64,000 nucleotides of DNA, taken from NCBI RefSeq assembly GCF_002947535.1, contig NZ_PUAP01000015.1, positions 1 through 64,000 on the forward strand, in the 5' to 3' direction. Positions 1 to 8,959 of the stretch are shown piece after piece; the stretch's first letter is position 1, and each line of letters opens with the position of its first letter. The DNA comes from Enterococcus mundtii. Its GTDB lineage: Bacteria; Bacillota; Bacilli; Lactobacillales; Enterococcaceae. The notes beneath the pieces are model-generated. The model did no database searches. It worked only from the letters and a program-made list of their open reading frames with translations, and was not told where the DNA came from. The translations under genes were made by a program, and so were the position numbers.

Positions 1-13
1 TGGATTTTCTCGC

Positions 14-151
14 TTATTTTCCGGATGTTCCTAAGTCCTCCAGCAACTCATCAACAGAGCTGAATCCACCATGAATATTGCCATCTTTAGCATCCTTTTT
101 CAAATCCTCATCAATTGAAATATGGATTGGTTTCTTTTTTGTCGTTTCCAT
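14..151 (-). CDS. Small ribbon-helix-helix-like protein, 45 aa
   Basis: A 45-codon frame starting at ATG 151, preceded by a good ribosome binding site (AGAGGTGATG), with a TAA stop at 14-16. Residues 8-22 (PIHISIDEDLKKDAK) read like the beta strand and first helix of ribbon-helix-helix DNA-binding proteins such as small antitoxins and CopG/omega-type repressors. The rest is short and acidic. Five phased 7-bp repeats lie 46-96 bases upstream of the start, as expected for an autoregulated repressor of this kind. A toxin partner, if any, would lie beyond the left edge. The fold is inferred from pattern only; it could also be a degraded antitoxin. Confidence 0.5.
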   Translation of the reverse strand: METTKKKPIHISIDEDLKKDAKDGNIHGGFSSVDELLEDLGTSGK

Positions 152-196
152 GTCATCACCTCTGCTGTTTTTTAACTTTTAAAAAAAACACAAAGA

Positions 197-247
197 CAAC
201 GTATAAACAATATAAAAGCAACATACTAAGCAACATAAAACAACATA
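197..247. repeat. Five phased CAAYATA-type heptad repeats
   Basis: On the plus strand, CAACGTA (197), CAATATA (208), CAACATA (219), CAACATA (231) and CAACATA (241) recur every 10-12 bases, so all lie on one face of the helix. The array sits just upstream of the ribbon-helix-helix-like gene and after the end of crtO. Seen directly; a role as operator is inferred. Confidence 0.6.
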
Positions 248-263
248 AATCTGTTTTAATAAC

Positions 264-755
264 CTAATTATTCCTCATTTTTCTAATTAACGCTCGTTCC
301 AATCGTGGCCGATTATAGCGTTGGATCATAATAAATGGAACATTGACAAGAAGCGCATAAAAAACCATGACCCACCCCGCCCATTTTGGATTCCACAAAA
401 AGAAAAGGAACGCTGGCGCGATCAATAGCCAATGCGTCAGCTCTGCTCTTTGTGTTTCGATGATGAATTTCTTCAGTGCGGCGGAATCAGTCTTACCAAG
501 CCTAGATTTATCGAATCCTCGCTTAGCAATCACAGTACCATCTGGCAGCTTATCTTTCCATTTTTTTATCCGAAATTTTTTCTCCCAAATAACTCCTTGC
601 TTTTCAAAAGGAAAGGAACGAAACCAACGACGATTTCTTTCAAAAAAAGTGTCAGCGATTTGACGTACACCAAAGGATATACCCAAGTGGAAAATAAACC
701 AGGCAAGAACGTCAAGCATCACTAATACTCCAGTGGTCAAATGGATCAGTGGCAT
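264..755 (-). CDS. crtO: Glycosyl-4,4'-diaponeurosporenoate acyltransferase (CrtO)
   Basis: A 163-aa membrane protein, close to the usual length of staphylococcal CrtO (about 165 aa). CrtO esterifies a fatty acid onto the sugar of glycosyl-4,4'-diaponeurosporenoate, the last step of staphyloxanthin synthesis at the cell membrane. The N-terminal hydrophobic segment, the central basic EKKFRIKKWKDKLPDG region, a hydrophobic hairpin near residues 108-140 and the ending IQRYNRPRLERAL all recall CrtO. It starts at ATG with an AGGAGG site. It begins 9 bases after crtQ and ends the crtP-crtQ-crtO operon. Identification is by family resemblance from memory; the acyl donor is unknown. Confidence 0.82.
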   Translation of the reverse strand: MPLIHLTTGVLVMLDVLAWFIFHLGISFGVRQIADTFFERNRRWFRSFPFEKQGVIWEKKFRIKKWKDKLPDGTVIAKRGFDKSRLGKTDSAALKKFIIETQRAELTHWLLIAPAFLFFLWNPKWAGWVMVFYALLVNVPFIMIQRYNRPRLERALIRKMRNN

Positions 756-764
756 AAAAACCTC

Positions 765-1844
765 CTAAAGTTTGATTTTTCTCCCTTTCCAAGTCACTGA
801 TTTCAAAAGATACGTTTGGATCAACGACCACAAAAACAAGAAAAGAAAGAAGATAAAAAAGAACGGAAAAACGAACAAGAAAATCGGCTTGAAATTTCCT
901 ACACGTTTGGCAAATACAATACATTGGAGCACATACAGGCAATAGATGACCAGTGCGAGCTGCCATTGCTCCGTACCCAAAGCCAACACCGAACCAACTC
1001 CGCCACTTATCCATAGAATAGTCCCTAACAAAATAAAAGGATTGGTTGCTCTTGAAGCTGTGGCAAAATCCTTTGTCCAGCCTTGGACTAGTTGCTTGAA
1101 ACCTTCAGGATACATACGAAAAGCGATCAACTCTTTTCCGCCATATAAATGGATAGAGAGACCTGCTTTTTGGAAGCGTTTGGCTAAAGCCATGTCATCT
1201 AAGATTCCACTGGGCATATCTTTATGCCCAGCGACTTGGAAATAATCGGTTTTCGAGCATAAGATACACGGCCCGAACGCCCCCGCTGCTTTTAATTTTT
1301 CCCCAAACACAGAAAAAGTATTCAAGCCTACTAAAATGATCACATTGAAAATAAAAGAAAACTGTTCATAAAAACGAATGGTCTGATGAAAAGGTTGTAG
1401 TGACAGTAGTCCACTATCCCCTCTTTTTTCGTATTCCTGCAATAGTCTTTCCAAACTATTGTCTGTCTGAAAAAATGTATCTGCATCTAAAAATAAGAAG
1501 TGCTCACTTTGGGCCTTTGTTGCACCTAACCAACAGGCAGCCGCCTTCCCGTGGTGTTCACGATCATTTGAGTAAACTATTGCCTCTAAGTTCTTGGCGA
1601 TTTCTGCTGTACCGTCAGTGGAAGCATCATCCACGACGATGATCTCTCGTGGTTGGATCGTTTGCCTTTGGATCGATTGTAGCAATTTAGGAAGCGTATT
1701 TGCTTCGTTACGTACAGGAATAATGATTGAAACATTTGTGTCAAAACGTTTTGCAGATGTTACTTTTCCGATGAATGGTAGCCGATAAAAGATACACCAA
1801 CCTGAAAGCCAAGCGATGAAAAGGACGAGTATTATTAGTAACAA
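765..1844 (-). CDS. crtQ: 4,4'-diaponeurosporenoate glycosyltransferase (CrtQ)
   Basis: A 359-aa family 2 glycosyltransferase. It has an N-terminal membrane segment (1-20), then SIIIPVRNEA at the nucleotide-sugar fold, VVDDAS, and the metal-binding FLDADTFF. GILDDMALAKR comes in the acceptor region, and C-terminal hydrophobic segments follow. CrtQ links glucose to the carboxyl group of 4,4'-diaponeurosporenoate. The start at 1844 is TTG (reverse of CAA), about six bases after GGAAGG. The gene begins 15 bases after crtP and is followed nine bases later by crtO. The gene order P-Q-O differs from the staphylococcal order O-P-Q-M-N. Operon context and length support the call; sugar specificity cannot be read. 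Confidence 0.83.
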   Translation of the reverse strand: MLLIILVLFIAWLSGWCIFYRLPFIGKVTSAKRFDTNVSIIIPVRNEANTLPKLLQSIQRQTIQPREIIVVDDASTDGTAEIAKNLEAIVYSNDREHHGKAAACWLGATKAQSEHFLFLDADTFFQTDNSLERLLQEYEKRGDSGLLSLQPFHQTIRFYEQFSFIFNVIILVGLNTFSVFGEKLKAAGAFGPCILCSKTDYFQVAGHKDMPSGILDDMALAKRFQKAGLSIHLYGGKELIAFRMYPEGFKQLVQGWTKDFATASRATNPFILLGTILWISGGVGSVLALGTEQWQLALVIYCLYVLQCIVFAKRVGNFKPIFLFVFPFFFIFFLFLFLWSLIQTYLLKSVTWKGRKIKL

Positions 1845-1859
1845 AATAAGCCTTCCTTC

Positions 1860-3356
1860 CTATACATCCGCTTCTCTTCGGGCAATCTTATCACTCACTT
1901 GTTGCCCACTCAAAGTGACCATTGGCATACCTGCTCCAGGATTGACCGTACCTCCAACAAAGTATAAGTTATCATAACGTTCACTATGTTTGGCATGCTT
2001 AAAGCCATGGTTTTTCTTGCGATCAGAGACAGTTCCATAGATTGCTCCACGATGTGACAAATAATTTTTTTGGATATCCTCGGGTGTCCAACGATTTTCG
2101 TAAACAATATGTTGTCTCAAGTCCGTTAATCCCATCGTTTCTAATTTGATCAAGATACGCTCCCGAAAGGCATCGTATTCTGCCTCTGTAAATGGTTGAT
2201 CTTGTAAATAAGGGATGTGCGGTAAAATCTTGATATTCTCATGTCCTTCGATGGTTTGAGAAGGATCAGTCTTATTGACATTCACAAGATAGATCGTTGG
2301 GTCGTCTGGCAACTGATGCTGATGGAAGTTTTGATCAAAGTTTTCTTTAGAAGCATTTGAAAAGAAAAAATTATGATGGGCTAATTGTGGGTATTCTTTA
2401 TTAACACCTAGATGCAAGACAAAACCTGAACTTGCTGGTTCAAATGTCTTTTCTAATTTCTCTGTAAACGCTGGTTTTTCATCTAATAATTGTTCATAAG
2501 CTGGGATCACTTCCATATTCGAAACAAAATAATCTGCTTCGATCACCGTGCCATCCGCTAATCGCGCAGAACGGATCTGATCATTCTCTACATTTAATTT
2601 TTCAACATGAACGCCGGTATGGAACGCTACGCCGAGCTCTTTCCCAAGGTTGACGATTCCTTCAGTAATTTTATGCATCCCACCTGGCACATACCAGATT
2701 CCTTGCGCATGCTGCATATAACTCATCATATTTAAAACCGCTGGCGCATCATAAGGAGAGGAACCGACATATTTGCTGAAATACCCTAAGATATCTTGCA
2801 TTTTTGGATGACTCACTCGTTTAGCGATCCCATCATGCATCGAAGAAAAATAATCAAATCCTTTCAACGCTTTGATCACACCATGTTCTTTTAAAATCTC
2901 CATTGTCGAATCAAGCCCTTTGTCAAAATAACCGACTTCCGTGGCCGCATAGATTTCCTTCGCATAGTCTAAAAAATCTTGATACTCCGCCATGTCTTTT
3001 TCAGTCAACACCGGATTTTCTTGCGTCATTTTCGTTAAATCGCTGTATAGATCAATCGTTGTGTGATCAGGGAAAAACGAACGCCACTGCAAATCTAACC
3101 GTTCGATCGGAATGTAATCTGCCATCTGTTTGCCACTCGTGAGAAACAGTTTTTCAAAAATTTGAGGCATCGTCAAAATCGACGGACCTAGATCAAAACC
3201 AAACCCATTTGCTTCTAAACGGTTCAATTTCCCCCCTAGATGATCGTTCTTCTCATATAATGATACATCGAATCCTTCTTGGGCTAAGGAAACTGCTGCA
3301 GACAAACCACCAAGTCCACCTCCCAGAACAATGACTGATTTCTGTTTATTTTTCAC
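1860..3356 (-). CDS. crtP: 4,4'-diaponeurosporene oxygenase (CrtP)
   Basis: A 498-aa FAD-dependent carotenoid oxidase, the same length as S. aureus CrtP (497). The nucleotide-binding motif VLGGGLGGLSAA lies at residues 10-21. GFGFDLGPSILTMP follows near 52-65, and the carotenoid-family signature GGTVNPGAGMPMVTLSGQQ sits at the C-terminus. Segments such as QWRSFFPD, GYFSKYVGSSPYDAPAVL and WTPEDIQKNYLSHRGAIYG match CrtP better than the desaturase CrtN. It oxidises a terminal methyl group to an aldehyde. The start is GTG (reverse of CAC at 3354-3356) after AGAGGTG. It is first in the operon. The substrate-forming genes crtM and crtN are not in this window. Confidence 0.87.
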   Translation of the reverse strand: MKNKQKSVIVLGGGLGGLSAAVSLAQEGFDVSLYEKNDHLGGKLNRLEANGFGFDLGPSILTMPQIFEKLFLTSGKQMADYIPIERLDLQWRSFFPDHTTIDLYSDLTKMTQENPVLTEKDMAEYQDFLDYAKEIYAATEVGYFDKGLDSTMEILKEHGVIKALKGFDYFSSMHDGIAKRVSHPKMQDILGYFSKYVGSSPYDAPAVLNMMSYMQHAQGIWYVPGGMHKITEGIVNLGKELGVAFHTGVHVEKLNVENDQIRSARLADGTVIEADYFVSNMEVIPAYEQLLDEKPAFTEKLEKTFEPASSGFVLHLGVNKEYPQLAHHNFFFSNASKENFDQNFHQHQLPDDPTIYLVNVNKTDPSQTIEGHENIKILPHIPYLQDQPFTEAEYDAFRERILIKLETMGLTDLRQHIVYENRWTPEDIQKNYLSHRGAIYGTVSDRKKNHGFKHAKHSERYDNLYFVGGTVNPGAGMPMVTLSGQQVSDKIARREADV

Positions 3357-3493
3357 AAAATCACCTCTTACTTTCTAAGTCTTAAAGCACATTTTCACAG
3401 ATGAAAATCCGTATGATCCAACTGTTAAAAAACACTTTATATCTATCTCTATAGTAGCATATCTCTAAAAAAACTTATTTTATTGCGCATTGT

Positions 3494-3509
3494 ATTGTTA
3501 TAAAACAAT
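3494..3509. promoter_or_regulatory. Palindrome upstream of crtP
   Basis: ATTGTT-ATAA-AACAAT is a near-perfect inverted repeat about 140 bases upstream of the crtP start, in the 260-base AT-rich gap between cls and crtP. It could be an operator. No convincing -35/-10 pair, and no sigma-B promoter of the staphylococcal crt type, was found here. Confidence 0.25.
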
Positions 3510-3616
3510 AAGAAAGGATAAAAGAAAAAACAGAAGAGACAAACACGTAAGAAACGCTTTGTCTATTCTGTCTTAAACTAATGGCTCGTTCTTATACGCT
3601 GATTCCGTTGCTTCTA

Positions 3617-5146
3617 TCAAAGTATCGGCACAAACAAGCCACTGATTTTCTCTTTGATTTTCGTCCATGCACTTCGCCGTTGCCATTCGTCTTTTTTGAC
3701 CTTTTCAGCGCGGGCTAAATCTTCTGTAAAATGGACGTTCAATTCATCGATCGTTTTTGATGGACCATAAATGAACATTGACAGTTCATGATTGAGATAA
3801 AAACTGCGAATATCAAAATTAGTTGATCCAATCGTTGCGACCACATCATCAACGATCATATATTTACAATGGATAAATGCAGTCGTATCGTAGATCGACA
3901 CTTCAACTCCTGCCGATAACAAATCATCAATAAACGAGTTCGTCCCATGAAATGAAATCCCGCGATCGCCTTTTCCTGGTATGATCAATTGCACTTTGAT
4001 CCCACACCGAGCTGCTCGTCTAAGCGCCCCAAGTGTTTCTTCATCTGGAATAAAGTAAGGCATAGCAATCTTGATCGAATCAACTGCTTTACCAATCAAG
4101 TCATTGAAAGAGTCTTTGATGATTCTCTCCTGATCATACGGCCCTCCGTAAACGACCTGTACGATTTCCGAACCTTTTGGTTGTTCCGTTTGTAAGGGAA
4201 AATACAGCTCTTGCTGGTTGATGAAATAAGTGATCGTTTCCGTTCCTTCATCGAGAAATAACCAATCATAAACGAAACATTCCTGCAACTCGAGTACAGA
4301 AGCCCCTTCGATTCGAACATTCGTATCCCGCCAATAAGAAAACTTTTTCCCGCGTCCACTATACTCATTCCCAATATTCATACCACCAGTATGTGCAATT
4401 TTCCCATCGATCACAACGATTTTCCGATGATTGCGCCAATTGGCTTTGTTACTCAGCCATGGTGAATTCAATAGATCATAGGTTCTTACCTCTACACCAT
4501 TTTCTCGCATCGCATCTAATAACCGATTCGGGAAAGCGATCGATCCGACACTGTCATACATAAAACGTACTTTGATTCCCTGTCGTGCTTTTTCGATCAA
4601 AGCAGCAACTAGTTCTTCGCCAGTTTCATCTCCTTTTATAATATAGAAGAAAACATGGACATGATGTGTTGCCTGTTTGATATCTTGCAACAATGAAGCA
4701 AAAGCATCCGTTCCTTCTTTTAACAATGTTAATTGATTGTCTTTTGTGGGATACTTTGCGGAAAGATGGAAAATCTCATTGGAAAGATCGTGCTTGGCAT
4801 GGATGATTTCTGAATGTTCCTGAAGGATTTTTGATACAGTTTGTTGTACAGTTTTCTCGTTAACTAGTTGCTGTTTCGGCAACTTACGTAATCGTGGCTC
4901 GCGACCAATCAGATAGTACAGCATGATTCCAACGATCGGTAAAAATAATAACGCTAAGATCCAAGCGATTTTAGAGGTTGCTTCTCTTTGATCAAAAATC
5001 ACTAAATAGCCACAAAGAAGAAAGGCAAAAATTTCCACGATCAACCACGCATAAATGATTTGATTCAAAAAAATAATCAGCGAAACAGCTACAAGAATCA
5101 ATAATATCAATAATATTTTGTATTGTTGCAATTTATTCTTTATCAT
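3617..5146 (-). CDS. cls: Cardiolipin synthase
   Basis: A phospholipase D superfamily enzyme that joins two phosphatidylglycerols into cardiolipin in the membrane. Three hydrophobic segments (about 10-27, 31-50, 59-80) precede two HKD catalytic motifs: H240-R-K242 with D247, and H426-C-K428 with D433. Both motifs are intact. I chose ATG 5146 (MIKNKLQQY, 509 aa), which has GGAG six bases upstream. An in-frame ATG at 5212 would add 22 basic residues and has a poorer site. It stands alone between the crt operon and WxL locus 1. Cls in enterococci is known as a daptomycin-response locus; nothing here shows an unusual allele. Confidence 0.93.
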   Translation of the reverse strand: MIKNKLQQYKILLILLILVAVSLIIFLNQIIYAWLIVEIFAFLLCGYLVIFDQREATSKIAWILALLFLPIVGIMLYYLIGREPRLRKLPKQQLVNEKTVQQTVSKILQEHSEIIHAKHDLSNEIFHLSAKYPTKDNQLTLLKEGTDAFASLLQDIKQATHHVHVFFYIIKGDETGEELVAALIEKARQGIKVRFMYDSVGSIAFPNRLLDAMRENGVEVRTYDLLNSPWLSNKANWRNHRKIVVIDGKIAHTGGMNIGNEYSGRGKKFSYWRDTNVRIEGASVLELQECFVYDWLFLDEGTETITYFINQQELYFPLQTEQPKGSEIVQVVYGGPYDQERIIKDSFNDLIGKAVDSIKIAMPYFIPDEETLGALRRAARCGIKVQLIIPGKGDRGISFHGTNSFIDDLLSAGVEVSIYDTTAFIHCKYMIVDDVVATIGSTNFDIRSFYLNHELSMFIYGPSKTIDELNVHFTEDLARAEKVKKDEWQRRSAWTKIKEKISGLFVPIL

Positions 5147-5234
5147 ATTTATCTCCATATTCGCTCGCTTCGTTTTTTTGTTGCTTCTTTTTCTGTGCCG
5201 ATCAACGTTCATGGTGACAGCACACCTTATATAG

Positions 5235-5265
5235 ATTATATACGTTATAGTTACTCTAGTGTAAA
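5235..5265 (-). promoter_or_regulatory. Possible cls promoter
   Basis: On the minus strand TTTACA (5260-5265) and TATAAT (5235-5240) are separated by 19 bases, about 90 bases upstream of the chosen cls start. The spacer is longer than ideal, so this is tentative. Confidence 0.3.
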
Positions 5266-5330
5266 GGAATCTCTCGTTTTCTTCGCACTTTTTACAGAAA
5301 GTTTTCTACTATATAATAGTGCTTTTCCCC

Positions 5331-5394
5331 CTCAGTTTTAAGGAGATGAAAGAAGTGAGATAATATTCGTCCTCTCACACTCTCTAAAACTGAG
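5331..5394. repeat. Nested inverted repeat (64 bp)
   Basis: CTCAGTTTTA (5331-5340) is mirrored by TAAAACTGAG (5385-5394), and inside it GTGAGA (5355-5360) is mirrored by TCTCAC (5373-5378). No T-run follows on either strand. It lies in the 358-base gap between cls and WxL locus 1, which also holds a terminator and the cls promoter region. Function unknown. Confidence 0.5.
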
Positions 5395-5421
5395 TAAATA
5401 TATTAAAAAAAGAATGTTAGC

Positions 5422-5470
5422 AAAAATAAGCCAGAAACCCCAAAAATCTTGGGGTTTTCTGGCTTTTTTT
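5422..5470 (-). terminator. Terminator of WxL locus 1
   Basis: A strong hairpin: AGCCAGAAACCCC pairs with GGGGTTTTCTGGCT. A T-run follows on the minus strand (TTATTTTT), and another on the plus strand. It sits 35 bases past the stop of the giant WxL gene and could work in both directions. Confidence 0.85.
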
Positions 5471-5504
5471 CGGAACAATATATGGCTGTCACAACTCTTT
5501 TTCT

Positions 5505-8500
5505 TTATTGATTTTCTGGAACACTACTTAATTCCCATGTTAACGACGTTGTATATTTCTCAGCTTCTGGATTCGCTCCTTTCGGTACATAGAGACCAAC
5601 ACTCTTATCTGCTGTCTCTGCATCTCCAAAACGATAGATCCATGTTCCAGTTCCTGATGCGCAATCTGCTTGCAATAAGATTTTTTTGGTATTTGGTATG
5701 ATTCTTTGTATAGTTTCTTCTTGTAGCGTAGGCGCCGTTCCGCCTTGAGCCGTCACTAGCTCCTGATTGAACAACTGAATCTCAGAACCAATCAATTCAT
5801 GTCCATTTTGATTACTGAATTGTCCATTCTGGGTAACCGATAATTGCCAACCACTTCGCTCATTGTCCGGTCGACGATCACTGATTTGAACATAATTTGG
5901 TCGTTCTTCGTTCTCTTTCACTGTCCCATCTTCATTCAACAATCGTTGAGGTTGGGCATAATAGGTTTGTTCATGAACAGAAATAGCTTGTGAGCTAAAA
6001 TTGAAGGACGAAATAAAGTCAATACTTAGTTGCCCTTGATCTTCTGGCAATTCTGGTTTATTTTCAGGTTCCACTTCTAATTCTGGATCCAAAGGATCTA
6101 CCGGTGAGAAAGGTCCTACATCCTCAACGATTAATGTCGTAGCCGGTTCAAAAGTTACATCGTGAAATGTTAAGTCAGCGGCTGGGTTGATGTTTCCACG
6201 TGCGTTATTGGTTTCTGGCGGATTGATCACACCTGCGGCTTCTGCCGAACCTTCCGCATCTCTTAGAAAGACCTGAATCTCATCGTCTTCTTTTAAAGTT
6301 AAGTCAGATAAATTCAGGATAAAGTTACCCTCGTCGTCTACCGTTACATCAGAAGTGTCAAAGATTTGTCCATTATGAGTTGCGGTTATTTCAACCTCTT
6401 TGTTTTCAACATACCCCTGAACATGTGTTGCTGTTTTTCCGATGGTATTCAAGGGAAACTCCACTGGTTTTGGTGGGATAATTGGAAAGACGTCAACACT
6501 ATCTATTTTGATATCGTCCGGTAAACTTGGAACTCCAACTTCACCAACACCGCGAAAAGCAGATAGAACGCTAATCCGATCTCCCTCATTTAAAAGATCC
6601 GGTAATTTTACTTCAAATATCCCCTCTCTATCTGCTTCACCATAGATACTATCTACTTTAGTAACTGCTCTATGTGTTTCTTTTTCTCCAGTAAGTCGTT
6701 CAATTTCTATCTCTAGTTCTACCTCGCCTTCAAACGCTGATCTATAGTCACTCCCTTCCGGAATACTTACATGACCAAAAATAGACTTATCTGCATTGGT
6801 AGGAACTCTTAATTCATCTACAACAGCACGTGCGTTATTTGCACTAATTCTACTATATGCAGTCATTCCAGCCGGTCCAAAAGTACTTGTATTAAATGAT
6901 TCCGGATCGCTAGTTTTTCTAATAGTATTAAAATTACTTCCCGTTAATTCAAAATCAATCATATTCCAATACTTTTCTGCTTCAAGATCAAAATTAGAAC
7001 CATTAGCCCATGCTGCAAAATTAGAATTTTTCAAATCAAATATAGAGGATGCCGATACACTGTATATATTGCCTCCGTTTGGACGTGTATTTTTAAAATC
7101 AAAAAAAAGTGGATTATCAATAGTTATATTACTAATTGAACCATTAAATATTGCACCTGATGCAGTGCTCGATCTTCCAATTGCTGTAAAACTAGTTCCT
7201 TCCCTAACATTGATTTCCATCGAACTGTTTCCACCAATAGCAGGTCCAAAATCAGAGACAATATTTACTTCTGTTCCCACGCCACTCAAATCAAAAACTC
7301 CACCATCATTAGCAAATTCTATACCTTGATTCGCCGAATTATTAGGTGATCCGTTTCCACCATTGTACATTTGTAATTTACTATTTCCTTTTACAAAGAA
7401 TTGACCATCCGCACGAAATCTTACTGCCGGAGCAGCTCCTTCTTCAGCCTCAATAATAACAGTACTATTATTATCTATATCAAATCGAGAACCTCGGCTT
7501 GCAGCCCCATAAAATCTAACTGTTGCATCATTTCCATTAAGAAGAGAAGAGTAAAGTTCCATTTTAGAGCCATTGTCTACCAAAATTCTTGAATTCGTAG
7601 CAGTATCATAAAGAAGCGCACTAGTTTGAGGGGCTTCTATTTTCAAAGATGCTCCATTGTTAACCTCAATAAGCGATTCATTTGAATCTAGTCTGATAAC
7701 CCCTCCGTATCTACCAGAGCTTGTTGAAGTTGTATTAATAGAAACTGTAGTGTCTTCATCCGTAATTTGAACTACCGGTAATACGCCTGAAATTTGTGCT
7801 AACTTTGCTTGCAGGTCCATTCTTACTTTACTTCCATTTCGAGCAAAAAAATTATTGACTCGGAAGACAGCATCATCACGCGCATTCATAGTCGACCTAT
7901 AAGTATTTTCGCCACCTATATATCCTGCCTTTGCATTCGGTGCATTAACTAAACCAGATACATTCCCACTTCCTGTATGAACATTTTCAAAATTTAATGT
8001 CCATCTTTGACTGTTGGCTGCTGTACCTGTAAAAATTGCTGTAGTTCCCGGTTTTGTTATTGTTATATTTTTTAAAGTAATTGTCGTCTCTACGCTCACT
8101 GCTCCAAGTGTGAATCCAGCAGTATTATTGGCAAAATTTATCGACCATCCTTGTCCGTCAATTTCTATATTTCTGTTGATCGTACCTGCCGCTCCAGCGT
8201 TTCTGACTATGTCGTTTTCCAAAATAATTTTTTGTACATCATCGTTACTTATGGCTTTTTGAAATTCTTCCCATGTTGAAACACTTACGAAAGGCTCTTT
8301 CTCCTTTGTTTGTTGATCCTGCGGAGCTTCTTCCTTAGGCTCATCTACTTCTTCGGATTTCTGATCATCCTCTTGATTTTCTTCTATTATATGTTCTCCC
8401 TCTTTTGATTCCTTTTGTCCGCCTAGCTCCTCATCAGGGGAGTCACTTTCTTCAGCTGGAAGTTCATCACTGATCGCTTCTGGCTCACTGATTTTTAGCT

Positions 8501-8954
8501 GAGTCGTCGTTTCTTCCACCGACAGTTCATAGTTTCCCGCTTTTTCAAATACTAAAGGAAGAACAAATGTATTTCGCGCACGTTTTGACTGAACGATCCA
8601 TTCATGAGGCTGCTCTCCTTGTTCGATTGAAATCCCTGCTGACGATTGATCTTGGATGAGCGTTGCTTCTTCCGGTAAGACCACTCGTGCCTCTGACACT
8701 TCTTGATCAGAAAAGAACGTCACTTGTAGCGGAACTTTTATCGTTCCTTGCAATTGAGATTGAGAAAAGAAAAAGTTAGGATTACTGGATAGTTCTTTTA
8801 AGGAGTTTTGGATAGCAGGGAGTTCCACTTGCTCATGTTCCACGCTGTCTATCATGGTTTCTGCGTAGACCATGCCTATCGGTATAGTTACTGTTTGTAT
8901 CACTAAAATTGTCGTCCCTAAAAAAAGCATCGTTCTTCTTAATCTTGAGGGCAT
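5505..8954 (-). CDS. Giant WxL-domain surface protein with beta-helix region
   Basis: A protein of about 1149 aa starting at ATG 8954, eight bases after AAGGAG; the upstream GTG at 8963 lacks proper spacing. A signal peptide (1-32) is followed by an acidic linker rich in E, D and K (about 165-225). Next comes a long Asn/Ser/Thr-rich region (about 226-690) that opens with an STWEEFQKAI-type pattern and repeats short beta-strand turns, as in right-handed pectate-lyase-like beta-helices. Ig-like segments follow to about 900. The C-terminal WxL domain has GWQL and TWEL about 150 residues apart. WxL domains bind peptidoglycan non-covalently. It is the last gene of WxL locus 1, overlapping the DUF916 gene. 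Probable adhesin; ligand unknown. Confidence 0.85.
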   Translation of the reverse strand: MPSRLRRTMLFLGTTILVIQTVTIPIGMVYAETMIDSVEHEQVELPAIQNSLKELSSNPNFFFSQSQLQGTIKVPLQVTFFSDQEVSEARVVLPEEATLIQDQSSAGISIEQGEQPHEWIVQSKRARNTFVLPLVFEKAGNYELSVEETTTQLKISEPEAISDELPAEESDSPDEELGGQKESKEGEHIIEENQEDDQKSEEVDEPKEEAPQDQQTKEKEPFVSVSTWEEFQKAISNDDVQKIILENDIVRNAGAAGTINRNIEIDGQGWSINFANNTAGFTLGAVSVETTITLKNITITKPGTTAIFTGTAANSQRWTLNFENVHTGSGNVSGLVNAPNAKAGYIGGENTYRSTMNARDDAVFRVNNFFARNGSKVRMDLQAKLAQISGVLPVVQITDEDTTVSINTTSTSSGRYGGVIRLDSNESLIEVNNGASLKIEAPQTSALLYDTATNSRILVDNGSKMELYSSLLNGNDATVRFYGAASRGSRFDIDNNSTVIIEAEEGAAPAVRFRADGQFFVKGNSKLQMYNGGNGSPNNSANQGIEFANDGGVFDLSGVGTEVNIVSDFGPAIGGNSSMEINVREGTSFTAIGRSSTASGAIFNGSISNITIDNPLFFDFKNTRPNGGNIYSVSASSIFDLKNSNFAAWANGSNFDLEAEKYWNMIDFELTGSNFNTIRKTSDPESFNTSTFGPAGMTAYSRISANNARAVVDELRVPTNADKSIFGHVSIPEGSDYRSAFEGEVELEIEIERLTGEKETHRAVTKVDSIYGEADREGIFEVKLPDLLNEGDRISVLSAFRGVGEVGVPSLPDDIKIDSVDVFPIIPPKPVEFPLNTIGKTATHVQGYVENKEVEITATHNGQIFDTSDVTVDDEGNFILNLSDLTLKEDDEIQVFLRDAEGSAEAAGVINPPETNNARGNINPAADLTFHDVTFEPATTLIVEDVGPFSPVDPLDPELEVEPENKPELPEDQGQLSIDFISSFNFSSQAISVHEQTYYAQPQRLLNEDGTVKENEERPNYVQISDRRPDNERSGWQLSVTQNGQFSNQNGHELIGSEIQLFNQELVTAQGGTAPTLQEETIQRIIPNTKKILLQADCASGTGTWIYRFGDAETADKSVGLYVPKGANPEAEKYTTSLTWELSSVPENQ

Positions 8955-8959
8955 TGTAT

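Noticed and set aside
3357-3540. Sigma-B promoter for the crt operon as in S. aureus
   Set aside because: No GTTT-N12-15-GGGTAT-like pair was found upstream of crtP.
6442-8262. Several open frames on the plus strand opposite the giant WxL gene
   Set aside because: No ribosome sites, no signal or domain pattern, and fully covered by a convincing minus-strand gene; they are mirror frames of a biased coding sequence.
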